Positions 9,157 through 16,921 of a DNA stretch of 64,000 bases are shown piece after piece. The notes below the pieces were generated by a model. The model was not told the origin of the DNA and made no database searches. It saw only the letters and a program-made list of their open reading frames with translations. Source of the DNA: Croceibacterium xixiisoli (lineage in GTDB: Bacteria; Pseudomonadota; Alphaproteobacteria; Sphingomonadales; Sphingomonadaceae). The DNA lies in NCBI RefSeq assembly GCF_009827305.1, contig NZ_WTYJ01000002.1, forward strand, positions 558,001-622,000, given 5' to 3'. The number at the start of each line of letters is the position of its first letter. The stretch's first letter is position 1. The position numbers were made by a program, and so were the translations under genes.

Positions 9157-9570
9157 TCAGGTGACGGTGGCATCCACGCGGATCAGGTCCGCTTCGACCG
9201 GATAGGCGCCGTTTTCATCGTGAACTTCCCTGCCGGTCACCGGCGGGTTGAACACGCAGGCGCAGAGAATGTCGGTTTCTGGGCGCACGACATGGCGGTC
9301 GTGGTCGTTCAGCGCGTACATCACGCCGGCCTTGAGCGGGTGGGTGATGCCCGAACCCAGATCCTCCAGCGTGCCGGTGCCCTTCAGGATCAGCACGGCT
9401 TCCTGGTGGTTCTGGTAATGCATGCGGATTTCCTCGCCCGCGTACATGGTGGTGACATGGAAGGAAAAACCCATGTCATCATCTTTCAGCAGCAGGCGGG
9501 CGCTTTCCCACTGATCGGATTTTACATTCATGTCCGACTTGCGAATGTCCTGCAGTTTGCGAACTATCAT
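9157..9570 (-). CDS. ectC: L-ectoine synthase EctC
   Basis: 137-aa cupin that cyclises N-gamma-acetyl-diaminobutyrate to ectoine. The metal-binding residues known from sphingomonad EctC are present at Glu57, Tyr85 and His93 within a compact cupin core. The length is normal for the family. The ATG at 9570 lies 15 bases after ectB, and ectD begins 21 bases downstream. Confidence 0.97.
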   Translation of the reverse strand: MIVRKLQDIRKSDMNVKSDQWESARLLLKDDDMGFSFHVTTMYAGEEIRMHYQNHQEAVLILKGTGTLEDLGSGITHPLKAGVMYALNDHDRHVVRPETDILCACVFNPPVTGREVHDENGAYPVEADLIRVDATVT

Positions 9571-9585
9571 GATGTGTTTCCTCCT

Positions 9586-10896
9586 TTATTCGGCAGCGAT
9601 GTCGAAATTGGCATGGGCGATTTCGTCGATGCTGCGCTCGAGTATGTCGAGCCCGGCCGACAGCACGGCATCGTCGATCACCAGCGGGGCCAGGACCTTG
9701 ATGATCTCGTCATGGCCGCCGCTGGTCTCGATGATCAGCCCGCGATCGAAACAGCTGGCGATGACCATCGCGGCCAGATCGCCCGAACCCATGTCGATCC
9801 CGCGCATCATCCCGCGGCCCTTGGTGGACAGGCCATGACGGGCGGCAATGGTCTCCAGCCGCTGTGCCACGATCTCCGCGCGGCGGGCGATGTCCCGGGT
9901 GAACGCATCATCGGCCCAGAAATGGCGCAGCGCCGCCGTGGCGGTGACGAAGGCATGGTTGTTGCCGCGAAACGTGCCATTGTGCTCGCCGGGCGACCAT
10001 TGGTCGAACTCGGGCCGAAACAGGGTCAGCGCAAACGGCAGGCCCATGCCGGACAGCGATTTGGCCATGGTCACGATGTCGGGTGTGAAGCCCAGTCCTT
10101 CGAAGCTGAAGAAACCGCCCGTGCGGCCGCAGCCGGCCTGGATATCGTCCACGATCAGCAGCGCGCCATGCTCTTTCGCGATGGCGGCGATCCGGCGCAG
10201 CCATGCCGCCGATGCGACATTCAGCCCGCCTTCTCCCTGCACGGTTTCGACCAGGATGGCCGCCGGCGCATCCAGCCCGCTGGACGGGTCTTCCAGCCGC
10301 TGCGCCAGCAGTTCGGCCGTGTCGACATCGGCCCCGTGATATCCGTCATACGGAAGATGCGCGACGTGGGACAGCGGCACGCCCGCACCCCCGCGCTTGG
10401 CGGCATTGCCGGTGCAGGCGAGGGACCCCAGCGTCATTCCGTGGAAGCCGTTGGTGAAGGCGATCACCATTTCGCGGCCCGTCACCTTGCGCGCCAGCTT
10501 GATCGCCGCCTCAACCGCATTGGTGCCGGTCGGGCCGGTGAACATCACCCGATAATCCAGCCCGCGCGGTTCCAGGATGATCGATTCCAGCGCGCCCAGA
10601 AATTCCGCCTTGGCGTCGGTGTGCAGGTCCAGCCCGTGGGCAATGCCGTCGGTGGCGATGTAATCCATCAGCGCCTGCTTCAGCACCGGATGATTGTGGC
10701 CGTAATTCAGCGTCGAACAGCCGGACAGGAAATCCAGATATCGTCCGCCCTGGTTGTCATGCATCCAGACATCCTGCGCCTTGGTGAACTGGCGCGGCAT
10801 GGACCGGGCGTAGCTGCGAACGACGGATTCCCGTCGGTCATAAATCCCGGTATCGGGCATGGTTGTCGTGGGGCGGGGGGTGGTGCTGGTCATCAT
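9586..10896 (-). CDS. ectB: Diaminobutyrate-2-oxoglutarate transaminase EctB
   Basis: 436-aa class III PLP aminotransferase that converts aspartate semialdehyde to 2,4-diaminobutyrate using glutamate. The FTGPTGTNAVEAAIKLARKVTGR block, the cofactor-binding VDDIQAGCGRTG and the Schiff-base Lys279 (TMAKSLSG) are all present. Two adjacent ATG codons begin at 10896, seven bases after an AGGAG, which fixes the start; a much longer open frame upstream is only the ectA region read out of frame. It starts 29 bases after ectA. Confidence 0.97.
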   Translation of the reverse strand: MMTSTTPRPTTTMPDTGIYDRRESVVRSYARSMPRQFTKAQDVWMHDNQGGRYLDFLSGCSTLNYGHNHPVLKQALMDYIATDGIAHGLDLHTDAKAEFLGALESIILEPRGLDYRVMFTGPTGTNAVEAAIKLARKVTGREMVIAFTNGFHGMTLGSLACTGNAAKRGGAGVPLSHVAHLPYDGYHGADVDTAELLAQRLEDPSSGLDAPAAILVETVQGEGGLNVASAAWLRRIAAIAKEHGALLIVDDIQAGCGRTGGFFSFEGLGFTPDIVTMAKSLSGMGLPFALTLFRPEFDQWSPGEHNGTFRGNNHAFVTATAALRHFWADDAFTRDIARRAEIVAQRLETIAARHGLSTKGRGMMRGIDMGSGDLAAMVIASCFDRGLIIETSGGHDEIIKVLAPLVIDDAVLSAGLDILERSIDEIAHANFDIAAE

Positions 10897-10925
10897 GCTG
10901 ATGCTCCTTTGCTGGGGCTGCCGCA

Positions 10926-11387
10926 TCAGCGCGGCAGCGGGCCGATACGCGCCAGCCATTCGGTGGCGTGGGCGCCGGCGAAATGTGTGTCCCGGTCGAA
11001 CATCGCGCTGCGGGTCAGCGGCGTGCTCCATTGCCGGGCAAGACCCTCGAACAGGGCCCAGGATGCCGGATTGTCGGCGGTGATGGTGGTGATCACATGG
11101 GTGATGCTGCCGGGGGGAAACCGCGCCAGAATGCGATTGATCATCTCCCCGGCCAGGCCCCGGCCTCTCGCCTGCGGTGCAACGGCAACCTGCCAGATGA
11201 ACAGGGCGTCGGGTTCCGATGGCGGGCGATAGCCCGAAACCCAGCCGCCGATCTGGCCATCCTGTTCGGCCAGCACGCAGCAATCGGCAAAATGCGTGCA
11301 CTGCAACAGGTTGCAATAGGCCGAATTGGGATCGAGCGGAGGGCAGGAGCCGATCAGGCGGGAAACCGCCGGGCCATCGCCGGCCAC
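10926..11387 (-). CDS. ectA: L-2,4-diaminobutyrate acetyltransferase EctA (anomalous start)
   Basis: GNAT-fold enzyme that acetylates diaminobutyrate with acetyl-CoA. The core is intact: SCPPLDPNSAYCNLL, FIWQVAVAPQARGRGLA (acetyl-CoA loop) and TTITADNPASWALF. The only usual start codon in frame is GTG at 11387, with no ribosome binding site and falling after the first beta strand. The strand itself (FSFRPP) is encoded in frame just upstream without a start codon. An ATG at 11413 would supply it (MTSFSFRPP) if one T were added to the T4 run at 11403-11408. Either a one-base deletion, an assembly error or an atypical start is possible. Confidence 0.88.
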   Translation of the reverse strand: MAGDGPAVSRLIGSCPPLDPNSAYCNLLQCTHFADCCVLAEQDGQIGGWVSGYRPPSEPDALFIWQVAVAPQARGRGLAGEMINRILARFPPGSITHVITTITADNPASWALFEGLARQWSTPLTRSAMFDRDTHFAGAHATEWLARIGPLPR

Positions 11388-11504
11388 CGGCGGGCGGAAG
11401 GAAAACTCGTCATGCTGGAAAATGCCCGCCCTGGTTGGCGTGCGGTGGATAATGGGCTTGGGCTGCGGATCCGAGATTCTTCATCCCCTGAATTATTTTT
11501 GGAT

Positions 11505-11523
11505 CGCCAGAGCGTGTCTGGCG
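11505..11523. promoter_or_regulatory. Candidate operator in the ect leader (inverted repeat)
   Basis: Perfect 7-bp inverted repeat, CGCCAGA and TCTGGCG, separated by five bases. It begins about 6 bases downstream of the transcription start predicted from the ect promoter, a position where a bound repressor would block transcription. The dyad fits a dimeric MarR protein, so EctR is the natural candidate. It could instead act as a small RNA hairpin. Confidence 0.45.
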
Positions 11524-11535
11524 GCGACGGCGCGG

Positions 11536-11563
11536 TATATACGGGGGATAGATCGCAATTCAA
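11536..11563 (-). promoter_or_regulatory. Candidate promoter of the ect operon
   Basis: On the minus strand, TTGAAT (-35) and TATATA (-10) are separated by 16 bases. They lie about 150 bases upstream of ectA and point into the eight-gene unit. This stretch is more AT-rich than its surroundings. No experimental support; judged by similarity to sigma-70 elements. Confidence 0.5.
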
Positions 11564-11578
11564 CCGCATTGGGCGTAA

Positions 11579-11588
11579 GAAATATTTC
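11579..11588. promoter_or_regulatory. Second candidate palindrome between ectA and ectR
   Basis: A 10-bp perfect palindrome (GAAATATTTC) sits 15 bases upstream of the ect -35 box in the divergent ectA/ectR gap. It is AT-rich in a GC-rich genome. It could be a second regulator site or an element for ectR autoregulation. Confidence 0.3.
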
Positions 11589-11673
11589 AGTCACCAAAGT
11601 ATGTCGTTGCGGCGCAGTCTTGGGCGCACGAGCAGTGGATGGCATCGGTGCACGGGTTTGCTATGCAGCGATC

Positions 11674-12162
11674 ATGCAATCCGAAGTTGCCACTCTGACC
11701 CTGCGCGCCCTTCGCCGGATTCTGCGCGCGACCGAAATCGGCAGCCGCCAGCTGGCCAGCACCACTGGGCTGACCCCGTCGCAATGGCTGGTGCTGAGGG
11801 AAATCGATGCGCGCGGCTCCGCTTCACCCGGCAGCATTGCGGCGGCGCTGCAGTTCAGTCAGGCCACGATCACGGCCAATGTGGATCGGCTGGAAGAACT
11901 CGGCTTCGTGCAGCGCCGCCGCAATGAACAGGATCGGCGTCAGTCGATCCTCTCGCCGCTGCCGGCCGGGCAGGCGGCGCTGGCCGATGGGCCCGATCCC
12001 CTGCAGGCGGTGTTTACCGATCGCTTTGCCGGCCTGCCTCAATGGGAACAGGCCATGATTCTGGCTGCGGTGGAGCGGCTGGCGCTGCTGCTGGATGCCC
12101 AGCACATCGATGCCGCGCCTTTGCTGGACAATGGCCTGATCGACCGGGCGGAGCCGGGCTGA
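11674..12162 (+). CDS. ectR: MarR-family regulator, probable EctR
   Basis: 162-aa winged-helix protein. The recognition part reads SPGSIAAALQFSQATITANVDRLEELGFVQRRRNEQDRR, a typical MarR helix-turn-helix and wing. It is transcribed divergently from ectA with about 290 bases between, the usual place of EctR/CosR repressors of ectoine operons. ATG at 11674 gives the normal MarR length; the longer upstream frame has no family match. Regulation of ectABCD is inferred from position and family. Confidence 0.88.
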   Translation: MQSEVATLTLRALRRILRATEIGSRQLASTTGLTPSQWLVLREIDARGSASPGSIAAALQFSQATITANVDRLEELGFVQRRRNEQDRRQSILSPLPAGQAALADGPDPLQAVFTDRFAGLPQWEQAMILAAVERLALLLDAQHIDAAPLLDNGLIDRAEPG

Positions 12163-12169
12163 AGCCCCT

Positions 12170-12667
12170 CTAGCGCAGGCTGCGCAGCAGCTCGTCGATC
12201 AGCAGGTTCTCGCTGTCGACCATTGCGGAAACCTTCTGCCGGACTTCCTCGATCCGGGTCAGCTCGTTCCCCTGCGCGGCGGCATCCACGAAGATCCGGT
12301 CCAGATCGGCCAGCTGGATCATGGTCGCGCTGCGTTGCGATTCCAGCTGTGCGACCGCCACCTGGGCCACGGCCCAATTGTCGCTGCCGGGCCCCTGGCC
12401 GCGTGCCGCAGTCACGGCACGGCGGGCGCGATCGGCCAGCGTGCCGAATTCGCGATGGGCGGCATCGGCCTGCTGTGCCAGCCGGGTCAGCTGATCGCCT
12501 GTCGCGGCTGAGATCGGCGGCGGAATATAGGGCGCGGGCGGCAGCATCGTGCCCTGCGCGCGCTCGACATCGCGGATGGCAAGGCTGGGGTAATCGGTGC
12601 TGGCGCGGGCGCAGGCGCCCAGCGAGAGGCCGAGCAACAGGATCGGGATGGCGCGGGACATGATCAT
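12170..12667 (-). CDS. Putative lipoprotein
   Basis: 165-aa protein with a signal peptide and lipobox (LGAC, Cys near residue 19), then a proline-rich linker (MLPPAPYIPPP) and an Ala/Gln/Arg-rich helical part that may form a coiled coil. The starts at 12667 (MIM) and 12661 are both possible. It converges on ectR, 7 bases apart. No function can be assigned. Confidence 0.75.
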   Translation of the reverse strand: MIMSRAIPILLLGLSLGACARASTDYPSLAIRDVERAQGTMLPPAPYIPPPISAATGDQLTRLAQQADAAHREFGTLADRARRAVTAARGQGPGSDNWAVAQVAVAQLESQRSATMIQLADLDRIFVDAAAQGNELTRIEEVRQKVSAMVDSENLLIDELLRSLR

Positions 12668-12968
12668 GATGCTGGTGTCTTAGGCGGATTTTGTGGCGCG
12701 TGGAATCACCTGCCTGTCAAAATTGCGAAATGATCGCCGGGCATCATTGCAGCAGAGGTAGCGCGCACCAAAAACCGATAGTAAGAGCCCGCTGGTGAGC
12801 GGGGGATTCGCGGTGAGAGAAAGCCGTGGGAGCCTCCGCATCCATATTGACAGACGGTGTGGCCTCGCTTATCGGCCACGCTCTTTCCGGCGCCCTTATG
12901 AGCGCCCTTTTGGTCGTTCGTGTGGGGAAACCCATCGGGGGACAGTCGTAAGAACGGATTTGGATATC
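12668..12968. other. Intergenic region carrying the rplU leader
   Basis: 301 bases without a convincing gene between the divergent lipoprotein and rplU genes. It holds a small hairpin (CCCGC / GCGGG at 12788-12803), the rplU promoter and a leader of about 87 bases. Short open frames through it lack coding character. I could not recognise a named ribosomal leader structure. Confidence 0.5.
12847..12875 (+). promoter_or_regulatory. Promoter for rplU-rpmA
   Basis: Consensus -35 TTGACA, 17 bases of spacer, then TATCGG as the -10. This is the best sigma-70-like match in the gap and points to rplU about 90 bases downstream. A strong promoter is expected for ribosomal protein genes. Confidence 0.55.
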
Positions 12969-13268
12969 ATGTTCGCAGTAGTGCGCACGGGCGGCAAACA
13001 GTATCGCGTCGCCGCAGGAGACAAGATCGCAGTCGAAAAGCTGGCGGGTGAAGCCGGTGACACGATCCAGCTGGGCGACATCCTGCTCGCCGGTGAAGGC
13101 GATTCGATCGCTGACGCAGCCACGGTGAAGGTTTCGGCTGAAATCATCGCCCAGGCGAAGAGCGAAAAGGTGATCGTTTTCAAGAAGCGTCGCCGGCACA
13201 ACTATCGCCGCCGCAATGGCCACCGCCAGCAGCTCACGCTGCTGCGCATCGTGTCCGTCGGCGTCTGA
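12969..13268 (+). CDS. rplU: 50S ribosomal protein L21
   Basis: 99-aa ribosomal protein L21 beginning [20 protein letters not shown], with the C-terminal [14 protein letters not shown] block that contacts 23S rRNA. ATG at 12969 is certain from the conserved N-terminus; a longer upstream reading frame is not part of the protein. It is followed after 20 bases by rpmA, the standard bacterial pair. Confidence 0.98.
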   Translation: MFAVVRTGGKQYRVAAGDKIAVEKLAGEAGDTIQLGDILLAGEGDSIADAATVKVSAEIIAQAKSEKVIVFKKRRRHNYRRRNGHRQQLTLLRIVSVGV

Positions 13269-13288
13269 GACGAAGGGAGTAGAACGCA

Positions 13289-13558
13289 ATGGCACATAAA
13301 AAGGCAGGCGGTTCGTCCCGCAACGGTCGCGACTCTGCGGGCCGTCGTCTTGGCGTAAAGAAGTTCGGCGGCCAGGAAGTGGTTGGCGGCAACATCATCG
13401 TGCGTCAGCGCGGCACCAAGTTCTATCCCGGCAGCAATGTCGGCATCGGCAAGGACCACACTCTGTTTGCGCTCGCGGAAGGCCGCGTGCGTTTTCATGA
13501 CGGCAAGCTGGGCCGCAAATACGTATCCGTGGATATGATGGCCCTCGCGGCCGAATAA
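13289..13558 (+). CDS. rpmA: 50S ribosomal protein L27
   Basis: 89-aa L27 beginning [16 protein letters not shown], the flexible N-terminus that reaches the peptidyl-transferase centre. It keeps the short N-terminus of proteobacteria rather than the cleaved extension of Firmicutes. GAAGGGAG provides the ribosome binding site. A rho-independent terminator follows. Confidence 0.98.
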   Translation: MAHKKAGGSSRNGRDSAGRRLGVKKFGGQEVVGGNIIVRQRGTKFYPGSNVGIGKDHTLFALAEGRVRFHDGKLGRKYVSVDMMALAAE

Positions 13559-13627
13559 TCGGATGACTGCACGGGTCATCCACCGGGATGGCCCCGCCTG
13601 GCGGCGAAAGCACCAGGCAGCTTTGGA

Positions 13628-13657
13628 GGAGATGGGGCCAGCCCCGTCTCCTTTTTT
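13628..13657 (+). terminator. Rho-independent terminator after rpmA
   Basis: Ten-pair stem (GGAGATGGGG with CCCCGTCTCC, one G-T pair), four-base loop, then six T. It lies 70 bases after the rpmA stop and closes the rplU-rpmA unit. Confidence 0.9.
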
Positions 13658-13813
13658 GTTTCTCCTTCGCAAGATAGCCGTCACAAACCGCCGCTAGCGG
13701 GGCGCGACGACGCGACGCAACGCACAGATCGGGCTGCAAGGGCCTGTTCGTAAATGCGGAGCTTAATCGAGTCTGGGCGGGTTGCGCGGCAATCCGTTCG
13801 AAGGAGAACCGCA

Positions 13814-14362
13814 ATGTTCATTCGTACCGACAGGCTGTTCCTGCGCCCTGCATGGGCAGAGGATGCTGCTGAACTGAACCATGCCATCGCGCATCGCTCA
13901 GTGGTGCGCATGATGCCGTTTGGCTGCTGGCCGCTTGGCGACAAGGATGTTCGCGCTATCATCGATGCGCCGCGTCATCCCTTCCTGCCGCATCTGCTGA
14001 TCACTTTGCCTGACGCGGGCGGGGCGATCATCGGCGGCTGCGGGCTGTTCGACAATCAGGATCAACCCGAAGTCGGCTATTGGATCACGCCCGAACATGC
14101 GGGGCAGGGCTACGCGACGGAGGCGTTGAAGGGCCTGCTCGATCTGGCCCGGATGACCGGTCACCGGCGCCTGTTCGCGCATCACGCGGCGGATGATCCG
14201 GCCTCGGCCCGCATTCTGCGCAAGGCTGGCTTTCGCCCCACCGGGCGCTGCCGGACAACCGTGGAAACCCCCTGCGAAGCCAGCCGGCTGACCCCGGAAT
14301 ACATGCATGATCTGGCCGGTGACGGCGGCCCGCAGGACAATCCCGTGTCCCGAGCGGCCTGA
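13814..14362 (+). CDS. GNAT-family N-acetyltransferase
   Basis: 182-aa protein of the RimJ/RimL-like GNAT group: an N-terminal RTDRLFLRPA strand, EVGYWITPEHAGQGYATEAL for acetyl-CoA binding and a NPASARILRK-type segment (DDPASARILRKAGF). ATG at 13814 follows AAGGAGAAC at ideal spacing. A GNAT gene after rplU-rpmA is common in alphaproteobacteria. The substrate is unknown; N-terminal acetylation of a ribosomal protein is only a guess from context. Confidence 0.88.
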   Translation: MFIRTDRLFLRPAWAEDAAELNHAIAHRSVVRMMPFGCWPLGDKDVRAIIDAPRHPFLPHLLITLPDAGGAIIGGCGLFDNQDQPEVGYWITPEHAGQGYATEALKGLLDLARMTGHRRLFAHHAADDPASARILRKAGFRPTGRCRTTVETPCEASRLTPEYMHDLAGDGGPQDNPVSRAA

Positions 14363-14369
14363 TATTGTC

Positions 14370-14401
14370 GATCGGCCCGGTTCTTCGCGACCGGGCCGAT
14401 C
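14370..14401. terminator. Hairpin between convergent genes
   Basis: Perfect 12-bp stem (GATCGGCCCGGT / ACCGGGCCGATC) with an eight-base loop between the GNAT gene and the convergent nitrobindin-like gene. There is no clear T-run on either side, so it may end transcription in both directions with help, or protect mRNA ends. Confidence 0.6.
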
Positions 14402-14418
14402 AGCGCCACACAGCGGGC

Positions 14419-15072
14419 CTATGCGGCACTCGCTTCCGCCCGCGTGCGGATGGCGAGCGGGTTTTCGCCAGGCTCGGCGATCTTGACCAGCCGGTTCATG
14501 TCGCGATGCTGGAACGGCGCATCCTGTCCGCGAACCTGCAACGTGGTATCGGAAATATAGCTCCAGCTGCCATCGGGGTGGAATGTCACCTCCAGCCGAT
14601 AGGCATCGGTGCGAAATGCCAGTTCCAGGAAGCTGGTCGAACAGATCCCATACTCGGTTTGTCCCCGCGCGGCGGTCACCACCAGCCGGTCGTCCCCGGG
14701 GGTGGCATGGCCCGATGCGATCGCTACCTGGCCGCGCGGAATCGCAACCGTCTGCAGGATCAGCCCCGTCGCCGGCTCCCACAGCCAGTAACCGACCTGA
14801 TCATGGAAGGTGGTCAGCTCGTCCGGGGTGTTGATGTGCATGCGATACCGCAGCCCATAGAACAATTGCGGCCCGTTGGGCTGCGGATCGATTGGCTCCA
14901 TGGTGACGCGTTCATAATATTCGCGCCGCTCCGGGCCATCCGCCTTGGGGTTTACGTCCACCCCGCGCATCCCCTCCCAGGTGCCGGCCAGCCGCCGCAA
15001 GGGGCCCAGATTGCGGAGCGTTTCCGGATCGACATTGTCGGGCTCTGTGAAAATATCGTCAGGTATATCCAT
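14419..15072 (-). CDS. Nitrobindin-like haem-binding beta-barrel protein
   Basis: 217-aa protein of the FABP-like/nitrobindin family (DUF1794). The opening LGPLRRLAGTWEGMRG matches the family's PLxxLxGxWxG, followed by strands such as FHDQVGYWLWEPATGLILQ. Members form a ten-stranded barrel and some bind haem or nitric oxide; the distal and proximal residues cannot be confirmed by eye. It is divergent from a TetR gene, which may regulate it. The physiological ligand is unknown. Confidence 0.75.
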   Translation of the reverse strand: MDIPDDIFTEPDNVDPETLRNLGPLRRLAGTWEGMRGVDVNPKADGPERREYYERVTMEPIDPQPNGPQLFYGLRYRMHINTPDELTTFHDQVGYWLWEPATGLILQTVAIPRGQVAIASGHATPGDDRLVVTAARGQTEYGICSTSFLELAFRTDAYRLEVTFHPDGSWSYISDTTLQVRGQDAPFQHRDMNRLVKIAEPGENPLAIRTRAEASAA

Positions 15073-15224
15073 CGTATAGCCCCCCTTGTCGCCGTCCTGA
15101 CGGCATGTGTCGGCTCATTCATACAGCCGCGCATCACCAGCGTCATCCGCTGGCATGTTGCGATTATGCCGCTTCGGGGCCTGTTTGTGCAATTGTTTCA
15201 AAATCATTCCATGATCGGAACATC

Positions 15225-15253
15225 TTGCTTAAGCAAAATCATCGATTTAGCAT
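15225..15253 (+). promoter_or_regulatory. Promoter with overlapping 12-bp palindrome upstream of tetR
   Basis: TTGCTT (15225-15230), 17 bases, TAGCAT (15248-15253) make a plausible promoter for the TetR gene at 15309. The -35 box is the left half of a perfect palindrome, TTGCTTAAGCAA (15225-15236). A bound TetR dimer there would cover the promoter and the gap to the divergent nitrobindin-like gene. Confidence 0.45.
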
Positions 15254-15308
15254 CTGTTACAAGTTTCGGGTCGGGGGCGGCCGAGGCATTGGCGAAGGAG
15301 CCAGATCG

Positions 15309-15944
15309 ATGACCACCACCAGGCGACGTCTGCCGCAGGAAGAAAGCCGCCGCGTCGCGCTGCAGGAAGCGCGCAAGCTGCTGATCGAAACCGGGCCGCA
15401 GGCCGTCACGCTCAAGGCGGTGGCCGCCAGGGTCAACCGCACCCATGCCAATCTGCTCCATCATTTCGGTTCAGCCGCCGGTTTGCAGCAGGCTCTGGCC
15501 GAACATCTGGCCGAAACCGTCTGCGATACGATTTCGGAGGCGATGTTCGCCGCCCGTGCTGGCATCGGCTCCCCGAGGGAGGTGGTGGATCTGGCTTTCG
15601 ACGCCTTCGATCGGGAAGGCGGCGGCGCACTGGCCAGTTGGATGCTCGTCACCGGCAATGAAAGCGCGCTCGATCCCATCGTCGCCACGATTCAGCAATT
15701 GGTCGACGAACTCCATCCGCAGGAACTGGAACCCGGCGCACAACGCATCATGCACGAAGCCACGCTGGCGCTGGTGGTCATGGCGCTCGGCGATGCGCTG
15801 ATGGGGGAGAGGCTGGCATCGTCACTGGGCGTCAAGCGCCAGACCACGCGAGAACGCGCCGAACAGATGTTCACGGCGGCGCTGATGCGGGCCGGGGATC
15901 TGCCCACCGAAGCCACCAACCAGGCGGAAAACATTCCCGCCTGA
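15309..15944 (+). CDS. TetR-family transcriptional regulator
   Basis: 211-aa protein. Residues 15-60 form the TetR DNA-binding domain (ALQEARKLLIETGPQAVTLKAVAARVNRTHANLLHHFGS), and the rest is a variable helical ligand domain. AAGGAG precedes the ATG at 15309. A 12-bp palindrome lies over its predicted promoter, suggesting autoregulation. The divergent nitrobindin-like gene is a possible target. The ligand is unknown. Confidence 0.9.
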   Translation: MTTTRRRLPQEESRRVALQEARKLLIETGPQAVTLKAVAARVNRTHANLLHHFGSAAGLQQALAEHLAETVCDTISEAMFAARAGIGSPREVVDLAFDAFDREGGGALASWMLVTGNESALDPIVATIQQLVDELHPQELEPGAQRIMHEATLALVVMALGDALMGERLASSLGVKRQTTRERAEQMFTAALMRAGDLPTEATNQAENIPA

Positions 15945-15948
15945 TCGT

Positions 15949-16767
15949 TCATCCGCCGGGCTGGGCGTCTTCGCTCTCTTCGGGCATCAGCGCGGATTGC
16001 AGCCAGCCGGGCACATGGGCCGCATCGATCGCCTCGGTGCGCAGGTGGTCGATTGCCAGGCCCAGGTCCGGATAGGCGGTCTTGCGTCGCGCTTCGGCAG
16101 AGGCTGCCAGCGGCACCACCACCAGCCGGCGATTGACCTTCTGCCGCCAGTTCATCCGCGCGGTGTTTTCCTGCCCGATGTAGCAGCCCTTGGTAAAGCT
16201 GACGCCGTTGAGTTCGACGGCATTGGTTTCCAGCCACAGGATATCGCCCAGTTCGGCCCGGCCTTCGGGCACGCCCTGGCCCAGGCGGTGCGCCTGCCAC
16301 GCCGCATCCCCGGCTGATTCCGTGCCGCTCGCCGGCGCGACCGCGCGGCGGCCAAGCGTGTCCAGGCGGGGGTCAGGCGCGTCGTGCGCACCCGCTGCGC
16401 CCTCGGCGCTCCAGAACACGCCCAAGCTGTCGTCCCGCGCGATCACCAGCTTGCGGCGCAGGCGATAGAGCGACAGCCGCTTGACCAGCTCATCGGCAAA
16501 CTCCGCCTCGGCATCGATCAGCAATGCGGCGGCATCGCCGGTGATGTGGTCGGGCCAGACCAGAAAATCGAACATCGCCTTGCCCTGGGCAGACAGCAGC
16601 GCGGCATAGACCGGCGCGCCCGTCGCGATCGGGCTCACGTCATTGGTCACCAGCCCCTGCAGGAACGCGGCGGCATTCTCGCCTTCCGCCCGGCCATCCT
16701 CTGTTGGCGCGATGCGGATCACAGCGCGGTTGAACAGGCGGGTGGCGGTGGGGGCTGTTTCGGGCAT
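15949..16767 (-). CDS. ygfZ: Folate-dependent Fe-S cluster repair protein YgfZ
   Basis: 272-aa GcvT-like protein that uses tetrahydrofolate to help maintain [4Fe-4S] enzymes such as MiaB. The family motif KGCYIGQE starts near residue 193, including the key Cys. ATG at 16767 gives a normal start. It converges on the TetR gene (4 bases apart) and is divergent from pyrC. MiaB, a known client in E. coli, is encoded at 53-54 kb. Confidence 0.93.
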   Translation of the reverse strand: MPETAPTATRLFNRAVIRIAPTEDGRAEGENAAAFLQGLVTNDVSPIATGAPVYAALLSAQGKAMFDFLVWPDHITGDAAALLIDAEAEFADELVKRLSLYRLRRKLVIARDDSLGVFWSAEGAAGAHDAPDPRLDTLGRRAVAPASGTESAGDAAWQAHRLGQGVPEGRAELGDILWLETNAVELNGVSFTKGCYIGQENTARMNWRQKVNRRLVVVPLAASAEARRKTAYPDLGLAIDHLRTEAIDAAHVPGWLQSALMPEESEDAQPGG

Positions 16768-16921
16768 GGCGGGAACTTGGTCCGGAACGGCGGTGAGTCA
16801 AGGGCAGGGTGGGCTTATCGCCATCACCCGGCTTCCCCCGAATGCCCGGCTGTGCCATCGCACCCTCTGCAAACGCCCGCTATGGGTGGCTGATTATTCC
16901 CGTTTTCCATTCAGGTGCCTC

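Noticed and set aside
9220-10900. A long + strand open frame across ectC and ectB.
   Set aside because: No recognisable domain, and the minus strand carries intact, catalytically complete ectC and ectB.
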